From Macropodus opercularis (taxonomy: Eukaryota > Chordata > Actinopteri > Anabantiformes > Osphronemidae): a DNA stretch of 64,000 bases. Both the position numbers and the translations under genes were made by a program. This document shows, one piece after another, positions 38,401 through 52,253 of the stretch. The stretch spans positions 9,751,501 through 9,815,500 of the forward strand of contig CM061090.1 in assembly GCA_030770545.1 (NCBI GenBank), read 5' to 3'. The notes below the pieces were generated by a model. That model was not told the origin of the DNA, ran no database searches, and worked only from the letters and a program-made list of their open reading frames with translations. The stretch's first letter is position 1. Every line of letters begins with the position of its first letter.

Positions 38401-41400
38401 CCCTCAAGACAAACCCTCGACCACAGCTGTGTTCTCATCATTGTGTGCGCAGAAAATGGAGAGTGGGCCATCCGCCACAAACCCAGTCGGAAGAATGTTA
38501 AGGAGGACCTGTACGAGGACATCACCTTCTACCTCATCATAGAGAGGAAGCCTCTATTCTACATCATTAACATCATCGTGCCCTGCATCCTCACCAGCGT
38601 CTTGGCTATATTTGTCTTCTACCTGCCGCCAGGAGCAGGTGAATGTTGTGTGGCATACACACAATCAAGTCTATCTGTTGGAACATTATCTAATCATGTG
38701 TAATGCTGTCTTTAATTAGTGTTAGGTTTTAATACAAAGCCTATTTACCAGTGTATCAATGTAAGTTTCTGCTAACAAGTCAAAAACCACCACATTTTGT
38801 CTCTTGCCCTTTCAGTGTGAAGATAGCAGAGTTGTATTCACTGCTTGATTGTCAGAATTAATTCTCTAAGCCGTTCGTGTCGTCTGCAGGAGAGAAGATG
38901 ACTCTCTCCATTTCGGTCCTTATCGCGCTGACTGTCTTCATGCTGCTGCTCGCTGACAGGGTCCCTGAGACTTCCCTCGCCATCCCAATTATCGTCAACT
39001 ACGTCATGTTCACCATGATCCTCGTCACCTTCTCTGTCATCCTTAGCGTAGTCGTCCTCAACTTGCACCACCGAACGCCGAGCACACACATCATGCCCAA
39101 CTGGGTTCGAAACGTGAGGCTGGTTTTAAAAGTCACTCAGCAACTCTGAGAATTCTGTTTTCTGATTTTTTTTAACTTTGCATTTTCAGGTCTTCATTAA
39201 TTTCTTGCCTAAGTACATTGGCATGACGCGGCCGAACCCAGAACAACCTATGTTAGAGGAGTCTAATGACGATGCACTCACCCAAAGCTTCGATGGGCGC
39301 CAGCCTAGAGGAGAGTACTTTGTTCGCAAGATCAACACAGATCTTGTTTTACCCTGGAGAGGCAGGTAAGACAACTCTGCAAGCCAGTAGTCTGGTGGTG
39401 CCATCGTATGTACTTACATATACATCAGTTATCGCTACATTAGGTAAAAACTGCTTTTATAAAATGCATGAACACAAGGATATGGACGATGCATGAAAAC
39501 AGACAACAACAGGCACTAAAGCAGACTAAACGTTACCACATTACAAATCTGTATATTTAACAGTTGAACTCATGTATGGATCAAACCATTATTGAACAGT
39601 TCAGAGCAGGGACTTGCATTTAAAAGCCCAGTAGTTTATTCACCCCGTCTCCTTCTGGGATAATCCCAAGGTCACGCCAGCAGGAACCTTTTCCTATTAA
39701 TGTTACTCAAACCCAGAACTTTATGGACTGCACCAACGTGTGAATGTGAACTGATGCCAGACCAGCTATTGTAGCAAAGTACTGCACATCGTGTGCTAGG
39801 ACTGGCAGAGTTCCAGCAATCACCACAGCAGCTCAGAGACAGTCTGTCAAGACTGGAGCAGTACAGTATGTGCACCACCTTCAGCCGTGCATATTTAATG
39901 CAGACGCATCAAACTTACAGGCTGACTGAAGACACCGTTCACTGTCTTTCCCCAATCCACCAATATCTCAGCGAGGCTGGGAGAGAATTCAGGCCTGGCA
40001 CAAACATCACCTTGGCCTCATGGATGAACCGGGTGGAATATGAGTCATGTCAGCATGTAAATTGGCCTCAAGTCAGTTGAGGCAGTCTTATTACCACATG
40101 TGCTAGTGACATCGCTCCAAGGATGACGGGTAGCTGTCAGGTGGGCCATCACTTCAGCAAAGAACTGGAGTTTGCTCTCGTCTAGTTATAAAACCCGGCG
40201 ACTCTTCTCAATCCTCTGATATATCTCATAACACATGTCATGCGCTCATTAATTATGAGTCAAAGAACTGAATGAGAGCTGTTGATATAATTAAAGTTTT
40301 TTGAAATTATTTATCTAAAATATCACTTCATATCACGCTGCCGGACCAAGCGCCCAACTTTCCTCTGACTAATCTACCAGTAGGTTTCCCAGCATCATGA
40401 TCGGCACCACAGTCCCCTGAACCAGGCCTGATGCTGGGCATCTCTCATCCCGTTCCAAAGGCTTCGCATTCAGCCATGGCTAAGCCCCACGGCCCTGTCC
40501 ACAGTCGCCAGCCCTTAAGCCTTTGTTTAGGTTGGGTATTAGGTGTAATCCAGACAGAAAGGCGATGGATAGGGAGGTGAAGAATAGAATAAGGGTAGAT
40601 GAGTGGAAGGGGAGCCCAGTGCTGACTGATTGAGGCAGGGGAGGATTTTGCCATGCTCGATGCATTCGCTATCAGGAACCACCTTCCAGTCTGGGTCATG
40701 TAGATATTTATTCCTCCATCCACTGAACCTGTTGTTTTTAGTGCGTGCCGATATATCATTTCATATATACATGTATATTATCAGTACATGTGGCCTGCGA
40801 GTCATAGTGAGAAGGGCTCCATGCGTCTGTGGTAATGAATACAAGCTGTGGAATGTGGATGGCATGCCCGCTGCTCACACACACACAATGTTTACTGTCC
40901 TCCAGTCGACACCCTGTCTCTCAGTGCCTCTCAAACCTCGCTCTGCTCCTTCTCTGACGTCATCCACTCTCTGGTGCCGGAGGTTCTGCACATCTAACCC
41001 TTATGCTTTATATATACGCCACACGCAGCCCTGTACAAGTGGCTGAACGGTGTTTGTCTCTTCGTATTTCTCATGTCAAAACATGCTAAAAGTTTTTGAA
41101 ATGCCACGGTTCTGTATTCAGTGTCTGGAGAGCATGTTGCTCCAAAGCCTGCACTCCTAACGTACCATCCAGCTTCAATGGAGTCTTCACAGATTCGCCA
41201 GTTACCATTCTGACGCCATCAATGCAGCCTCCCGCCATCCGGGATCCTGACTGTTCAGCTGCCTGCATATAACAACCTGTATGGTGTCGCTTCTCTTGTG
41301 TATTTATATGCTAGTACATTGCGAGATGTTTCACCAGGTACTGTATTTATTGTAACATATCATATTATAACCTGTTTTTTTGTCTCCATCCACCAGCTTT

Positions 41401-42498
41401 TTACTGGGTAACTGTATATTTTATGTCTTTAACTGAAAAGGGGTGAATGGGTTGAATGGAGAGGACAAAGCTGCAGGAACTGGAGCCTGAAGCACAGTAA
41501 ACACTGCTTAAACCTGTGTAACACGTAGGCCATGTTAGCCTGTCTACTGCATATATACACCTTTTATGGCTGCATGTGCCTTTAAAGAAACTATTTAGAT
41601 TTCAAACACGGATTCATACTGTGGGCGAGCAGCAAAGTCGCAGCATCTTGGGTGTTGGGTCAGCACTACAGGAATGCTGCCAAAGACTCACAGCTCATAT
41701 GTTTTGCTTTATGGAACAGCTGTGTGAGGGGAAGAATGAAGGCGTCAAAGGTCATAACATGGCATAAATGTTAACCCTGTGTCGTGTCAATGTCACTCCT
41801 GTGTCAGGAGCGTGCTGCTGTCACTCAGTGGTCTGAGGGGCTGATGGCAGCGCGGTGTCTGCAGTAGCGTAGCCCCAGAGGACATGCTGAAATGGCAGTG
41901 TCCTCCACTGGTTGCTTTTAGCAAAGCGTGGCTGTTTATCTCTTAGTCTAAGGGGATGCTGGTGCCAGATGTGATGATTCCAGATGTTCTAGCCAAAAGG
42001 GACATTTGCTGTATTTTCGTTTTGTTTTCCTAACTTTCCGAGTTGTTTCTTGCAACCTCCTCTTCAGTGTCTTTTATTCTTTGAAAGTCTCCTTCTTGCT
42101 TTAAGGTGTGAGAGCACAGTGCATCTTCAGCGCCTGGCCAACACTGACAACTACTGTCTGATCCTCCCTCCCAATCTGAAGTCCGCCATCGCTGCTGTGA
42201 CGTACATGGCCGAGCAGCTGAAGAAGCAGGACGTAGACGACACGGTTAGAAATCTTCGTGGCAGAGCTCGTGCTGCCAGGCTTCTGAACATGTGCACGTA
42301 GGCAGCAGCTTATATCTGAAGCGGACTCGGTGCTTATAATGTTCTGTGTTCGTCCAGATGACAGGGGACTGGCAGTACATCGCTCTGGTGGTGGATCGTC
42401 TCTTCCTGTGGTTGTTTGTCATCATCAGCACCCTGGGAACCCTGGCCATGTTTCTGGATGCCAGTTTCAACTACACTCCTGATAATCCTTTCCCATAG
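35461..42498 (+). CDS. chrnb1l: Second muscle-type nicotinic receptor beta subunit (beta-1-like)
   Basis: Tandem paralogue of chrnb1. Eleven coding exons: 35461-35515, 36891-37024, 37211-37255, 37607-37716, 37897-38005, 38134-38281, 38453-38638, 38890-39113, 39190-39365, 42106-42244, 42358-42498; the product is 488 aa. Exons 2, 3, 4, 5, 7 and 8 have exactly the same lengths as in chrnb1 (134, 45, 110, 109, 186 and 224 bp) and all phases agree. Visible: signal peptide ([17 protein letters not shown]), EWTDYRLSW, the usual [10 protein letters not shown], Cys-loop [11 protein letters not shown]1 with [18 protein letters not shown]2 [21 protein letters not shown]3, and M4 ending DNPFP. The M3-M4 loop is shorter than in chrnb1 but keeps EYFVRK, so the regulated tyrosine is probably retained. 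There is no alpha-type CC pair. The symbol follows the zebrafish name for the second beta gene; orthology is inferred. Confidence 0.92.
39366..42105 (+). other. chrnb1l: chrnb1-like intron 9
   Basis: The largest intron of this gene (2.74 kb), in the M3-M4 loop. Donor gtaaga, acceptor cttgctttaag. No exon or transposon was recognised inside; the open frames there are not family-like. Confidence 0.75.
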
Positions 42499-42502
42499 AA
42501 GA

Positions 42503-42520
42503 ACACACACACACACACAC
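42503..42520. repeat. (AC)n microsatellite just after the chrnb1-like stop
   Basis: An 18-bp AC run begins 5 bp after the end of the TAG stop, within the presumed 3'UTR. Confidence 0.8.
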
Positions 42521-42522
42521 TC

Positions 42523-45500
42523 CTTTCTAGAGCAGCTCTTGGTTGCTCGTGTTTACTCTCCTCCAGTCACACTGTGTCTCTCAGTGACCCTAATGTTGAT
42601 TGAAGTGATTACAACATGTCTGCGTACAGGCCTGACACACACCTGACATGAGAACAACATCCCTGGTTGTAGATTTAAACCGAACCTAGGTCAGTTTACC
42701 CATGTGTAATGGTTCAGCAGTATTTGGTCTACACTGTGTATTTGATGCCATTGTTACACCTTCAAATATATGTTTTTTTGAAAATTGACAGTGATTTATT
42801 TCGTTTTCTTTACTCTTTGCAGAGTATTTGGTGGATTTTGTGTCCTTTGCTTACATGGTGCAGCGACTGGTAATGTTGGCTTTTGAGCAACAGGGGGCAG
42901 TAACGCAGCTACTTTACCAGACTTCATTGGTTGTACTAGACATCTCTCTGTCGTCTTCTCACCTTTCTTCTCCTTTTGTGTATTTTCCCTTTCTGTCTTA
43001 CAGTCACATTTATGTTTCTGGTTCCATTCACATCACTTCTGTCTCCATAGTCTTGTTATTAGTATGTTCCCTGCTCCTCAGCATCTTCATCATTACATTT
43101 ATGTTATTGCCTCCTGGTACTTCCCTGCTTTAGTGCCTGTCTTGTATATCACATACCCACCGTCATTACTATTGATACCTAGTATTGTTCAACGCCCCTC
43201 TCCCCAGTGTATTATTGTGCCTATGGCGCTTCGTGAACATGTCACTGACTTGACCATTTCAGACAATCTGCACCTACTGACACTTGCACAGCAGACCAGC
43301 ATCTACTCTTCAATCTGGTGTTTGTGGTTTACAGCAACTGTAAACAACGGGGGCTGGACAGAATTTTAGAAGCTACAAAAGCTCAAATAGTTGACTTAAC
43401 GTTACCCGATCACGTTATGAGCTGCAGCAAGATTTGTCCCTTAGTAACTTGTACAGTTACTAACTACCGTAAATGCAGTGTGTCAGTAAATCAAGGCAGG
43501 GCTACATACAACAACATGATGCTGCTTGATCAGCATCAATTATTATAAAACAAAGAAAAGAATCCCAGGATAACTAATCTCTTTAATAAGGATTTCCATG
43601 CAGTCCTGATGTCAAACAAAAGAACAATATTCATGAAAAAGCAGCATGAGGCCAAGAGAACTAGTATATGAGGGGGAACCAAGGCGATTGCTGAAGAGCC
43701 TAGAGAAAGGTTGCCTTTGGTTTATGTGCTGATTTCCTTGAGTGGTCTGTGTCGCTTCACCTACCACAGTAAGAAGCACAACACACTTGTTATAGCTGCA
43801 GCTCAACTCGTTTCTTACATCTATGCCCACAGTTGTAGCACCTCTGTCAGAATCAGCAGGTCACAACTGACCCACAGCTTTGCCCAGTAGCTACAGTATC
43901 TGTGTGTAGCAAACTCAACAGCGAAAACAAAATGTGTCTCTCTCACTGCCTCAGAGGGAAAACTCAAGAATGAGCCCACAAAACCAAGACCACAGCCTGT
44001 TGGCTCAGTCCCGCTGCTGCAGCACAAAAGCCAAGTGTTGTTTCATAAGAAATGTGAAAGCAGCAACAGCACAGGACATGAAGAGACGGGCGCCATCCTC
44101 CTTGTTTGCGCACTCAGAGCTTTTCAGGGAAAAGCTGTGGGGCCAGTGTGTTTTATTGCTAATGCCTCAGTGACTTCCAAAGGGCAGCTAAAGCACTTCA
44201 GTCACTGGATTTGCACTACACTTGCTCACTTCGTACCCAGAGGAGGCCTCCGAATCAGGAGGGAGGGCCCCCCGGCAGAATGTTGTTAGCGCTGCTCTTT
44301 GGGCTGATTTAGCTGTTTTTCTTGTTCGCCTCCCATTTAGCATCAACCAACGGCTCAACCGGCAAGACAAATGTGTGTTTACGCTTTTACAAGAGAAAAG
44401 GGTAGAAAGGAGGAAAGATGAGGGAGGGGAGGGGAGGTGGGAGTTGAGAACAGGGTTCCTGTAAACCAGGATCCAGCCAACAGAGCATCGTATAAATCAG
44501 GTTACCAACAGCAACTGGGCTCCGATCTTCTCCCTCGTCCTACTCTTCCACGTTACACGCAGCACTTTGTGATCACCACTCCTACCTACAGGATTCACTT
44601 CAGCACAGCTCCTTCAGTTTTCCTCATCTCCCAACCTGAGCCTAACAACTAACTCCCAAAACCACCTTCCTCCTCTTCATCTTCCTCCTCTGACCTCCGT
44701 ATCAAAGTGAAACTGATTCCTTGAACTGTGGGGTCATTCCTCCCAGGCAACAATGGAGCATTTGTTGGCCTCCACTGCTAAAACTTGATGCCCGTCACGA
44801 CAGCTTGGATACAGTACAGGGGGAAAGAGTTATAGTGGGTGAGGGAAAAGGGCAAGAATGTGAGCACATGAAAGAACAGTTTTGGTGGAGCAGGAAAAGG
44901 AGGTAACAGAGTGAGAACAGTCTAGCAAAGCCTCATCGCGTCTTGAATAGGTAATCCAGCCAGTAGGTGAGCACGGTGCCATTAACCTGGCAGTAGGGAA
45001 AACTTCCTCCAGGCTTACGGGTTATTACTTCCTCTCCTATTGCTGTAGCACCATTGTTTAGCCACGGCGTGAAGTCACTCACACTGCTGCACTAAGCCTG
45101 ATCGCTGATAAGTACAATGATGCTTTTGTGTCCTTGGGGTTTTCCAATTCGATGCAGGCTGGAGCGGAAATTTATTGGGCCTAATGGGAAAAATGTGTTT
45201 TTAAAGTATTGTTGTAACGTGTGTAAAAGAGCCACCTCCGCTTGTATAAAACACACAAATGATATTTGCATTACTCTAACTAGGAAGGTGTGAGGTTTTG
45301 TGTTGCAGTGCGTCGTGTCGTGTGCTTCTGCTGTGACGTGATGTGCGATGAGCTGGATCTGCCACAGATATGTGTGTCTGAGGCCCCATTGCCTGTAAGA
45401 CGATACATGTACATGTCCTCCTTCAGTCACATCTGTCCTGTCCAGCTGTTCTCCACCTCAGTGATCACACTCTTATTGGAACATGCTCACTCTGCTGCTC

Positions 45501-46339
45501 ACCTCATACACCCCACTGCAACGGCCAGTTTCTCTCTGGATGGTGTTTATATTTCTATCACTTCATGGCACCTCCTAACAGGCCACACTTTGTTTCTGAC
45601 ATGCGTCTGGACTTTCAGTGTGTTGTTGGACCTGGACCTGACTCTCACCCACTACAACTGTAAATCTGCCTCACCTGGACGTTCACTCGCGAACTGTTCA
45701 GCAGATTCTCCCCTTGCTTCTTGGTCGTAGGCCATATATCATGTATGTAAACGTTCCCACCATCCTGCTTCACTTCTCTTTAAATGACTGTGGGGTTGAT
45801 GGAGTGTGTGGAGCTTTTGCAACGCGCCATCAGCATTCTGTAAAATCTTTTAATGCTGTTTTCAGCCTGTCTGTCACCTCTTTTGAGACCCTGAACATGA
45901 TTTCCACTCTACAAAGTCCACACTAAAACCAAAGGAAATGCTGAAACCAGTAAATAGAAATGCATGTGCTTTATGCTATACAACATTCTGATTGCTTTTA
46001 GTTTAGACCTAAACCTCAGCTACTGGCCTTTTTATTTTTCTTGAAGGTAAAAATAAAGAAGTCTACCAGTATAATGCTTCTCAATTCTAAACCAGTAAAA
46101 GTCTTTATTATTCTTGATTATTTTTATTGATTATTGTTAGTGTTTCAAATCATCTTCTTTGTCAGAATGTGAGCTGCCTGTACAGCGGGGCAGCGCTTGG
46201 ACATGTGGATGGAGCCACAGCCCAGATGAAGAGCAGACGCAACCTGCTGCTTCGCTGGAAGCGGAGCGAACATTTCTCAGCCGCAACTGTGCGCGACCAC
46301 ACAGAACCGCAGCTCCGCGCACCAGCAGCCGCAGTAATT
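42523..46339. other. Intergenic region between chrnb1-like gene and cldn7
   Basis: About 3.8 kb without a recognised gene. It includes the 3'UTR of the receptor gene and the upstream region of cldn7. Open frames up to 146 codons (for example 45290-45730) have no recognisable domain. Confidence 0.55.
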
Positions 46340-46361
46340 ACACACACACACACACACACAC
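46340..46361. repeat. (CA)n microsatellite upstream of cldn7
   Basis: Eleven CA units about 120 bp before the cldn7 start codon, in the presumed promoter or 5'UTR. Confidence 0.85.
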
Positions 46362-46477
46362 CTCGGGTCCCCATCCCCGACTCAAGAACTCAGGGACACT
46401 TCCAGACACCTCTGCCTTTCTTGCTCCTTTGCTGAGTTCAGACGCGTTTAGAAGCAAGTTTGTTATTAAGTGAAACT

Positions 46478-49423
46478 ATGGCCAACTCCGGCGTCCAGCT
46501 GCTGGGATTCTTCCTGTCGCTCATCGGAATAGTTGGACTGATCATCGGGACCATCCTGCCGCAGTGGAAGATGTCTGCGTACATCGGGGACAACATCATC
46601 ACAGCGGTGGCCATGTACCAGGGGCTGTGGATGTCCTGCGCCTTCCAAAGCACCGGGCAGCTCCAGTGTAAAATCTACGACTCCATTCTGCAGCTCGACA
46701 GTAAGTAAAGACTGGGAACAGACTTTGCTGTTGGCTACGCTGTAAAGACTACATGCTTGGTTTGTTTGTGTGGGCATCAGACCTTACAGAGCCTCTGATT
46801 CATGACTTGACCACTTGCAGACGCACCTGCTGCAGATCTCCATGCTCCACACTGTCGCTCACAAACTGTACAGTAAATGTGACGTCACTGTTCAGAAGCC
46901 AGGATGCACAGCAATAATAATTAATAACTGGACAACCAGCCACCTCAAAGAGAGACCTCAAAGCTAAATTCACTGGTTTAACTTCATAATCGTAAAATGT
47001 GGCAAATGCATTTAATGTATTGCAAGGCTTTAAGCAAGATGAGATATTTTAGGTCAACTGTCAAGATATAGAAGTGAACAACACAAAAATCCAATAGTTT
47101 TCTGCCATGAATGCTTGCGTGTAACATTCCCTTCTGCTGTCTGATATACAGTAATAGCACAGAGCACATATCTTGTGTTGAATTTAGAGATTTGTAGATT
47201 TCGGCAGAACATGTTTTTCAGGTGATTTATGACCTGAGACCTTGGGTCTGAATCCTGCGTGACAACTGATTAAACTCTTCAGTGTAGTTCTACATGGAAA
47301 CTACATTTGTAAATCTGCTAAATTTAAGGGTGATGTTACACCTGGATACTGTGCGGATGCTGTTGTAGTTTCTCATTATGACTCTTCTGCTTTATAGACC
47401 ACTGTGTCACTCTCCCTCCAGCCCTCCATCGCTTCTGGAGGGTAGAGATGGCCTAGACTGGCACAGACTGGTTCTAGGTGGACAGAGGAGGGAGAGATGG
47501 GGGGGCCATCCCGTGATATGTTTATAGGGTGAGGGGGGCTCCACCCCTGGGAGGGAAACACTGACAAAGAAATGTGTGGCGCACCCATGAGTATCCCATG
47601 GTTTCTGTTCCAGGAAATGCTCACATTAAAGTGTCCCGACAAGCTAATGTGAATCTAATTCACAGCTTCCTGTCACACACACACAAAGACTCAGCGACAG
47701 ACACATTATTTAATACTTTTTTTTTCATCTTTTTCCAGCGTCAGCCTTTCTAAAGCTGCGGCACCACACTCTGCAACACAGACACACTCCACTCATGCGC
47801 TTCTTACACTTGAAATCTATCTTTTGGTCCCTTCTCTCTCCGTCTGCGCCAGGTGCTCTCCAGGCCACTCGGGCCCTGATGATCGTCGGCATCATTGTGT
47901 CCATCGCTGGGCTGGGCGTAGCCTGCATGGGAATGAAGTGCACCACCTGTGGAGGCAGTGACAAGCTACGCAAGTCTCGCATCGCCATGACAGGAGGCAT
48001 CATCCTGCTCGTGGGCGGTGAGGACACAAATGCTCTTTTTTGCAATTTCAGCATGTTTCATACTCTGTGAGACACTGTGATGATTTCAACTGGTTTTAGC
48101 ACAATGGAAAAAAGCATTAAACGTGTTAATAAATAAAAAGCTTCTACTGTAACTGATCAGTCTGCCTTCTCACACATATTCAACATAAATGGTAGATGTA
48201 ATTACACCTTGGTGCTACAATCAACACTCCCCAGTGAGTTTTATGACAGACTTACAATGTTAATGTAAATCAATGTGACTGTAACTTGATTACAGATAGA
48301 TAATAAACCCACATATGAGTGTTGTTCCACTACAAGCCGCCACCGGTTTCCATGCGAGGCTGTGCTGCAGGGGTTGCAAATGATATTCCTTTGTTTGCTC
48401 ACAGTGCTACAGACACCAACATGGTGACATTCCAAAGATACATCAAACAGAACAGGACAACATGAACCATATTCATTTTAATAATCGCATCAGATTCAGT
48501 AGTTTGTTTATGCCATAGTTCATGGGACCTACAACAAACAATGTGGGTTAAGTTACAGCATTTCATAAATATCCATCCAGCTCAGCGCATCACCACCGTT
48601 TAGTGTTAGATCTGTGGTACATCATACATTTGGTGCCGTAGGAGGAGGTTTGACCCCAGTGCGAAGGGTTTTCCTCCCACACTCCTGCTCTGGCCTTTCA
48701 GTGGTCATTAGCCTGAATAAAAATCTGGCACCAATTCTAACGCGAAACATCTAACTGGCCTCGAAGACAACAAAGTCTAAGAGCTCATTCTGAAGTCAGT
48801 GCTTGGCCGCATAGTGAACAAAAGCTTGTCTGCTCTCTGAGGTTTTTGATGTTGGACTGACTGATCTTTGACTTTGTCTCCTCTCAGGGCTTTGTGCCAT
48901 CGTAGCGTGTTCCTGGTTTGCTCACAACATCATCCGAGCGTTCTATAATCCCTACACCCCTGTGAACACCAAGTAAGTCAGCGCTCAACAACTGTAATTA
49001 AAGGAATTAAATAGCTTCTTTCCTTTGAGTTGAGCTACAGCACCACTTACAGTTCAGATCAGTTGTTCAACGCAGCGTTTCAGCGATGGTTAGTTTAACA
49101 AAAAATGTGGAATCAGCTCCTGTGGCTTTATCTGAAAGTAAAAAAACAACAACATGGCGGATAAAAACAACAAACCAGACGTATGTATCAGTTCCAGCAT
49201 TAGTACTTGTTTAGTTGCATTGATTTGAAAAATGTCTTGGTAACTCTATTGCAGATTTGAGTTTGGTGCAGCCATCTTCATTGCCTGGGGCGGTTCCCTC
49301 CTAGATGTCCTGGGAGGAGCCATGCTGGCTGCCTCCTGCCCAGGAAAGAAGCAAGTATCCAAATACCCGTCCATGGGCGGCTCCCGCTCTGGCCCCCCGA
49401 GCAGCACCAAGGAATATGTGTGA
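46478..49423 (+). CDS. cldn7: Claudin-7
   Basis: Four-transmembrane tight-junction protein of epithelia. Four coding exons: 46478-46700 (223 bp), 47853-48017 (165 bp), 48888-48972 (85 bp) and 49255-49423. The first three lengths are those typical of claudins with introns. The product is 213 aa. Visible: [17 protein letters not shown] start and TM1; first extracellular loop with the claudin signature W-(x)n-GLW-C-C ([21 protein letters not shown]); ALQATRAL leading into TM2; CTTCGG in the intracellular turn; TM3; [11 protein letters not shown] in the second loop; TM4; and a short tail ending SSTKEYV, whose final YV is a PDZ-binding motif for ZO proteins. The MANSG start and KEYV end are shared with mammalian claudin-7. 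Fish often have two copies, and which one this is cannot be told. The start context is actATGg. Confidence 0.94.
46701..47852 (+). other. cldn7: cldn7 intron 1
   Basis: A 1.15-kb intron, donor gtaagt, acceptor cgtctgcgccag. No exon or repeat family was recognised inside. Confidence 0.8.
48018..48887 (+). other. cldn7: cldn7 intron 2
   Basis: An 870-bp intron, donor gtgagg, acceptor ctcctctcag. A stretch near 48630-48690 (gtttgaccccagtgcgaagg) may be a small repeat fragment, but it is not assignable. Confidence 0.7.
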
Positions 49424-50316
49424 GAGAGCCCCCTGCAGCCTGGGACGTCCACAGAGGCCGAGGAAAACGTCTTCCCCCACTTGTTGCAGCATCAGCGAGG
49501 AGTAAAACAGAAGGTGAAAGAGGCTAAGCGCTAGTATAATGGGACTATCTGGACTTCTTGTTCACATAAATGGTTAACTCCTTGATTACCAAGCTGCAAT
49601 CTCAACAGTTTGATGAATGATGTCTCTCACCCCGTCCACACATTTCACAATTGTTTACAAGTTGTCTTCACAAATACATTATAATTGGATCTGCTAACTT
49701 AATAGACAAGCCCGTGGGGTGTAGCCTCTCCAAATGTGGCCAAAATAATGGATTCTAGCCAATGTTTGCATCTGCGTGTTAGAAACAGCATCTATTAGCA
49801 TTTGCCACGTAATTGAAAGTAATCAATTTTAGTTTAGAGTGTAGGCTGCGACTCAGGGAGAGGTGACAGCACAGTTTTATATTAAATAGACATTACGATA
49901 AGCAGGGTGTGTCTCTCCACACAGAGATCACCGGATCACGCCGGCCTTTTACTCTGGCGCTCGCCACCAGCCCTGCAGCTCTTCATACCAGCCTGCTACA
50001 AACCCTGCTCATATATGAAATGTCTTAGCGCGTAGTCACTGCGCCCTCCGCCCAATAGCTTCCCTATCAGCCTCTATGGAATCAAACTGCCTCCTATTTA
50101 TTTTGTCATTCAGATTCTCTATGCTCCTGTGTAGGTTTACGTAATTCTTACATGACTCCAGTCGTTATGTAGAGCTGAGATAGTATGAAATATTTTTATC
50201 AACATTTTATGATCTACTGTTTTTTTTATGTGATAGTTTCCTAGATGTGGCTCAACTAGTCCACACAGTGATGGTGTAATGAAAACTGAATGGAACCAGT
50301 TTTTTAACAAGACAAT

Positions 50317-50322
50317 AATAAA
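50317..50322 (+). terminator. cldn7 polyadenylation signal
   Basis: AATAAA about 900 bp after the cldn7 stop, giving a 3'UTR of plausible length. Confidence 0.6.
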
Positions 50323-52253
50323 GAGAATGCAACATCGGTGGTTGTGTTAAGTCACAGTCGCTTTTTGCTTCACCGATAGAACAACTTCTCTGCCTTTTGT
50401 TGGCTGAAGGAACACTTCGTTTGGCTCAGGACAAGAGGCTTCGTGTTCTGAAAATGGATCCTTTTACTAATCCAGATGTTCTGGTTAGACTTATCACGGT
50501 GAACCCCAGCTGTCACACTTCCATTTGGAACCGTGGGCATTTTGGACTCACCAATAAACCGCAGGTCAAGTCAAAGAAATTTTGCCTGGGAAAGCATTTC
50601 AAACTAATTGTCCAAAGCAAAAGCGATTATTGTAAGTGGATCTTTCATCACTTATGTTATTGTTCTACAGTTTGTAATTTATTTGAGCCTTTCGGTGGTA
50701 GACGTGTTAAAAAGATGAAGCTGTTTCTTATGAATTGTGTGGGAAATATGTCAACAAATATGTCAAAATATGTTCACTTAACACATAGACTCCACAAAGA
50801 TTCATTGTTTATTTCCCAAGATGCATTATGAAAAGTCAACCATTTCCATGCACATGGTAACCACAACTCAAACAACAATCTTTGATTCAGTGAGCTGTGA
50901 AATGCAGTGTTTCCATGACGCCAAAAAAAAAAAAAAACTGTCGACTACTAACAATTTCTTAGCCAAATAACATGACATCAGCACGAGCCTTCTAGACAAT
51001 AACATGTCATTTCAAGGTCCAGTGTAGTCGTAAAAACCCAAACAGATTAAGATTGTCTGAGCAGTGACTGCTAATCATAGACAGCATGTTTCCATTGTCT
51101 CATACTGTAATTACAAAAGTCGAAATCATCCTTACACAGTCAGCCTCAAGCTAAAAGCCAGCTGAGCAAATAAATATTAATACAAAGTGCTGCTTGTGGG
51201 CCAATCAGAGTCCGTTTTGATGAGCATCTGATGTAGCCTTAAATATCATTTGGCAATTTTCTTTTAATCAATGCTTTTGATGTAGAGGGGAAACCCGACC
51301 TTTAAAAACAAACAAGACCTTCATAAAGCTGCTGCTGTTTATGTTTTACTGCAGCTTTTGCAGCACAAGCAGACAACGAGCTCTGAGAAACTCTGACGTT
51401 GCAAGATCTAGAGAGCGAAACGATGCTGTGGTTAGAAATACTACGACATAGCCCTTAAGAACAGGATACCGGTTACGTGTTTGGATGCTTGAACAGACAT
51501 GCATAGAACTCTGCAACATGTCACTGCACATAACAGGCAATCCCACAAAGTGCACCATGTGGAAACAAAGGTCTCAGTTATAGATGACTGAAGCAATACC
51601 CATTCAGAAACAAGTAAAAAAACACACAGAAGCCATAACAACACAACAAAGTGTCTTATTTCCTTAAACAATAAATAATTAGAAGTTTCTTTTTTGTAAA
51701 TAGCGAGCTTTCATCACTGGATAGTAGTACAACATTTGCATCGGTGTGACAGTAGAGAATGATAGTCATTACACAACCGAAAGCTGGACTTTTCACCTGT
51801 GTGGGACACATTACCAGAATTGTGTTCACTCACACAACCACCCACGAGACAATCAGTAACCCCCTGACAGCACACAGGCAGGGGATGCTGCGCATCCTCG
51901 AACCACTTCCTCCGTGCAGCCTTAGATATGTAGCCCTTGTTAAGATGCTCTGAGAAACATAGACACTTCTAAACCTTTCTAAAGAGCTAAAAGTCTACTG
52001 CCTACCGAGGTACAGAGGGCGCTGCAATGCGATTCCTTCACAGTCTGACCAAAGGTGAATTAAATAACCACTATATACACAATCAAGGTCGAGGCTTCAG
52101 CTGACGCCAAATGAGCCAGTTTTGTGCCATGTTGAGTCATCAGAAGTTTATAGTCATTAGGACACTTGATCCAGGCTAAGATCGTGGACGTTTGACATCC
52201 CAGGGGATTTTTCTTGTCCTTTTTTTTTTTTTTTTGGCACTTCATGGTGAAGT
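50323..52253. other. Region between convergent cldn7 and CaMKII-inhibitor genes
   Basis: About 1.9 kb with no recognised coding sequence. Part of it should be the 3'UTR of the minus-strand CaMKII-inhibitor gene. A 144-codon open frame at 50397-50831 has no family features. A T16 run lies at 52220-52235. Confidence 0.5.

Noticed and set aside
50397..50831. 144-codon plus-strand open frame downstream of cldn7
   Set aside because: No family motif, no signal peptide or domain, no promoter or splice context, and it lies in AT-rich sequence just after the cldn7 poly(A) signal. Long frames of this size occur by chance over 64 kb.
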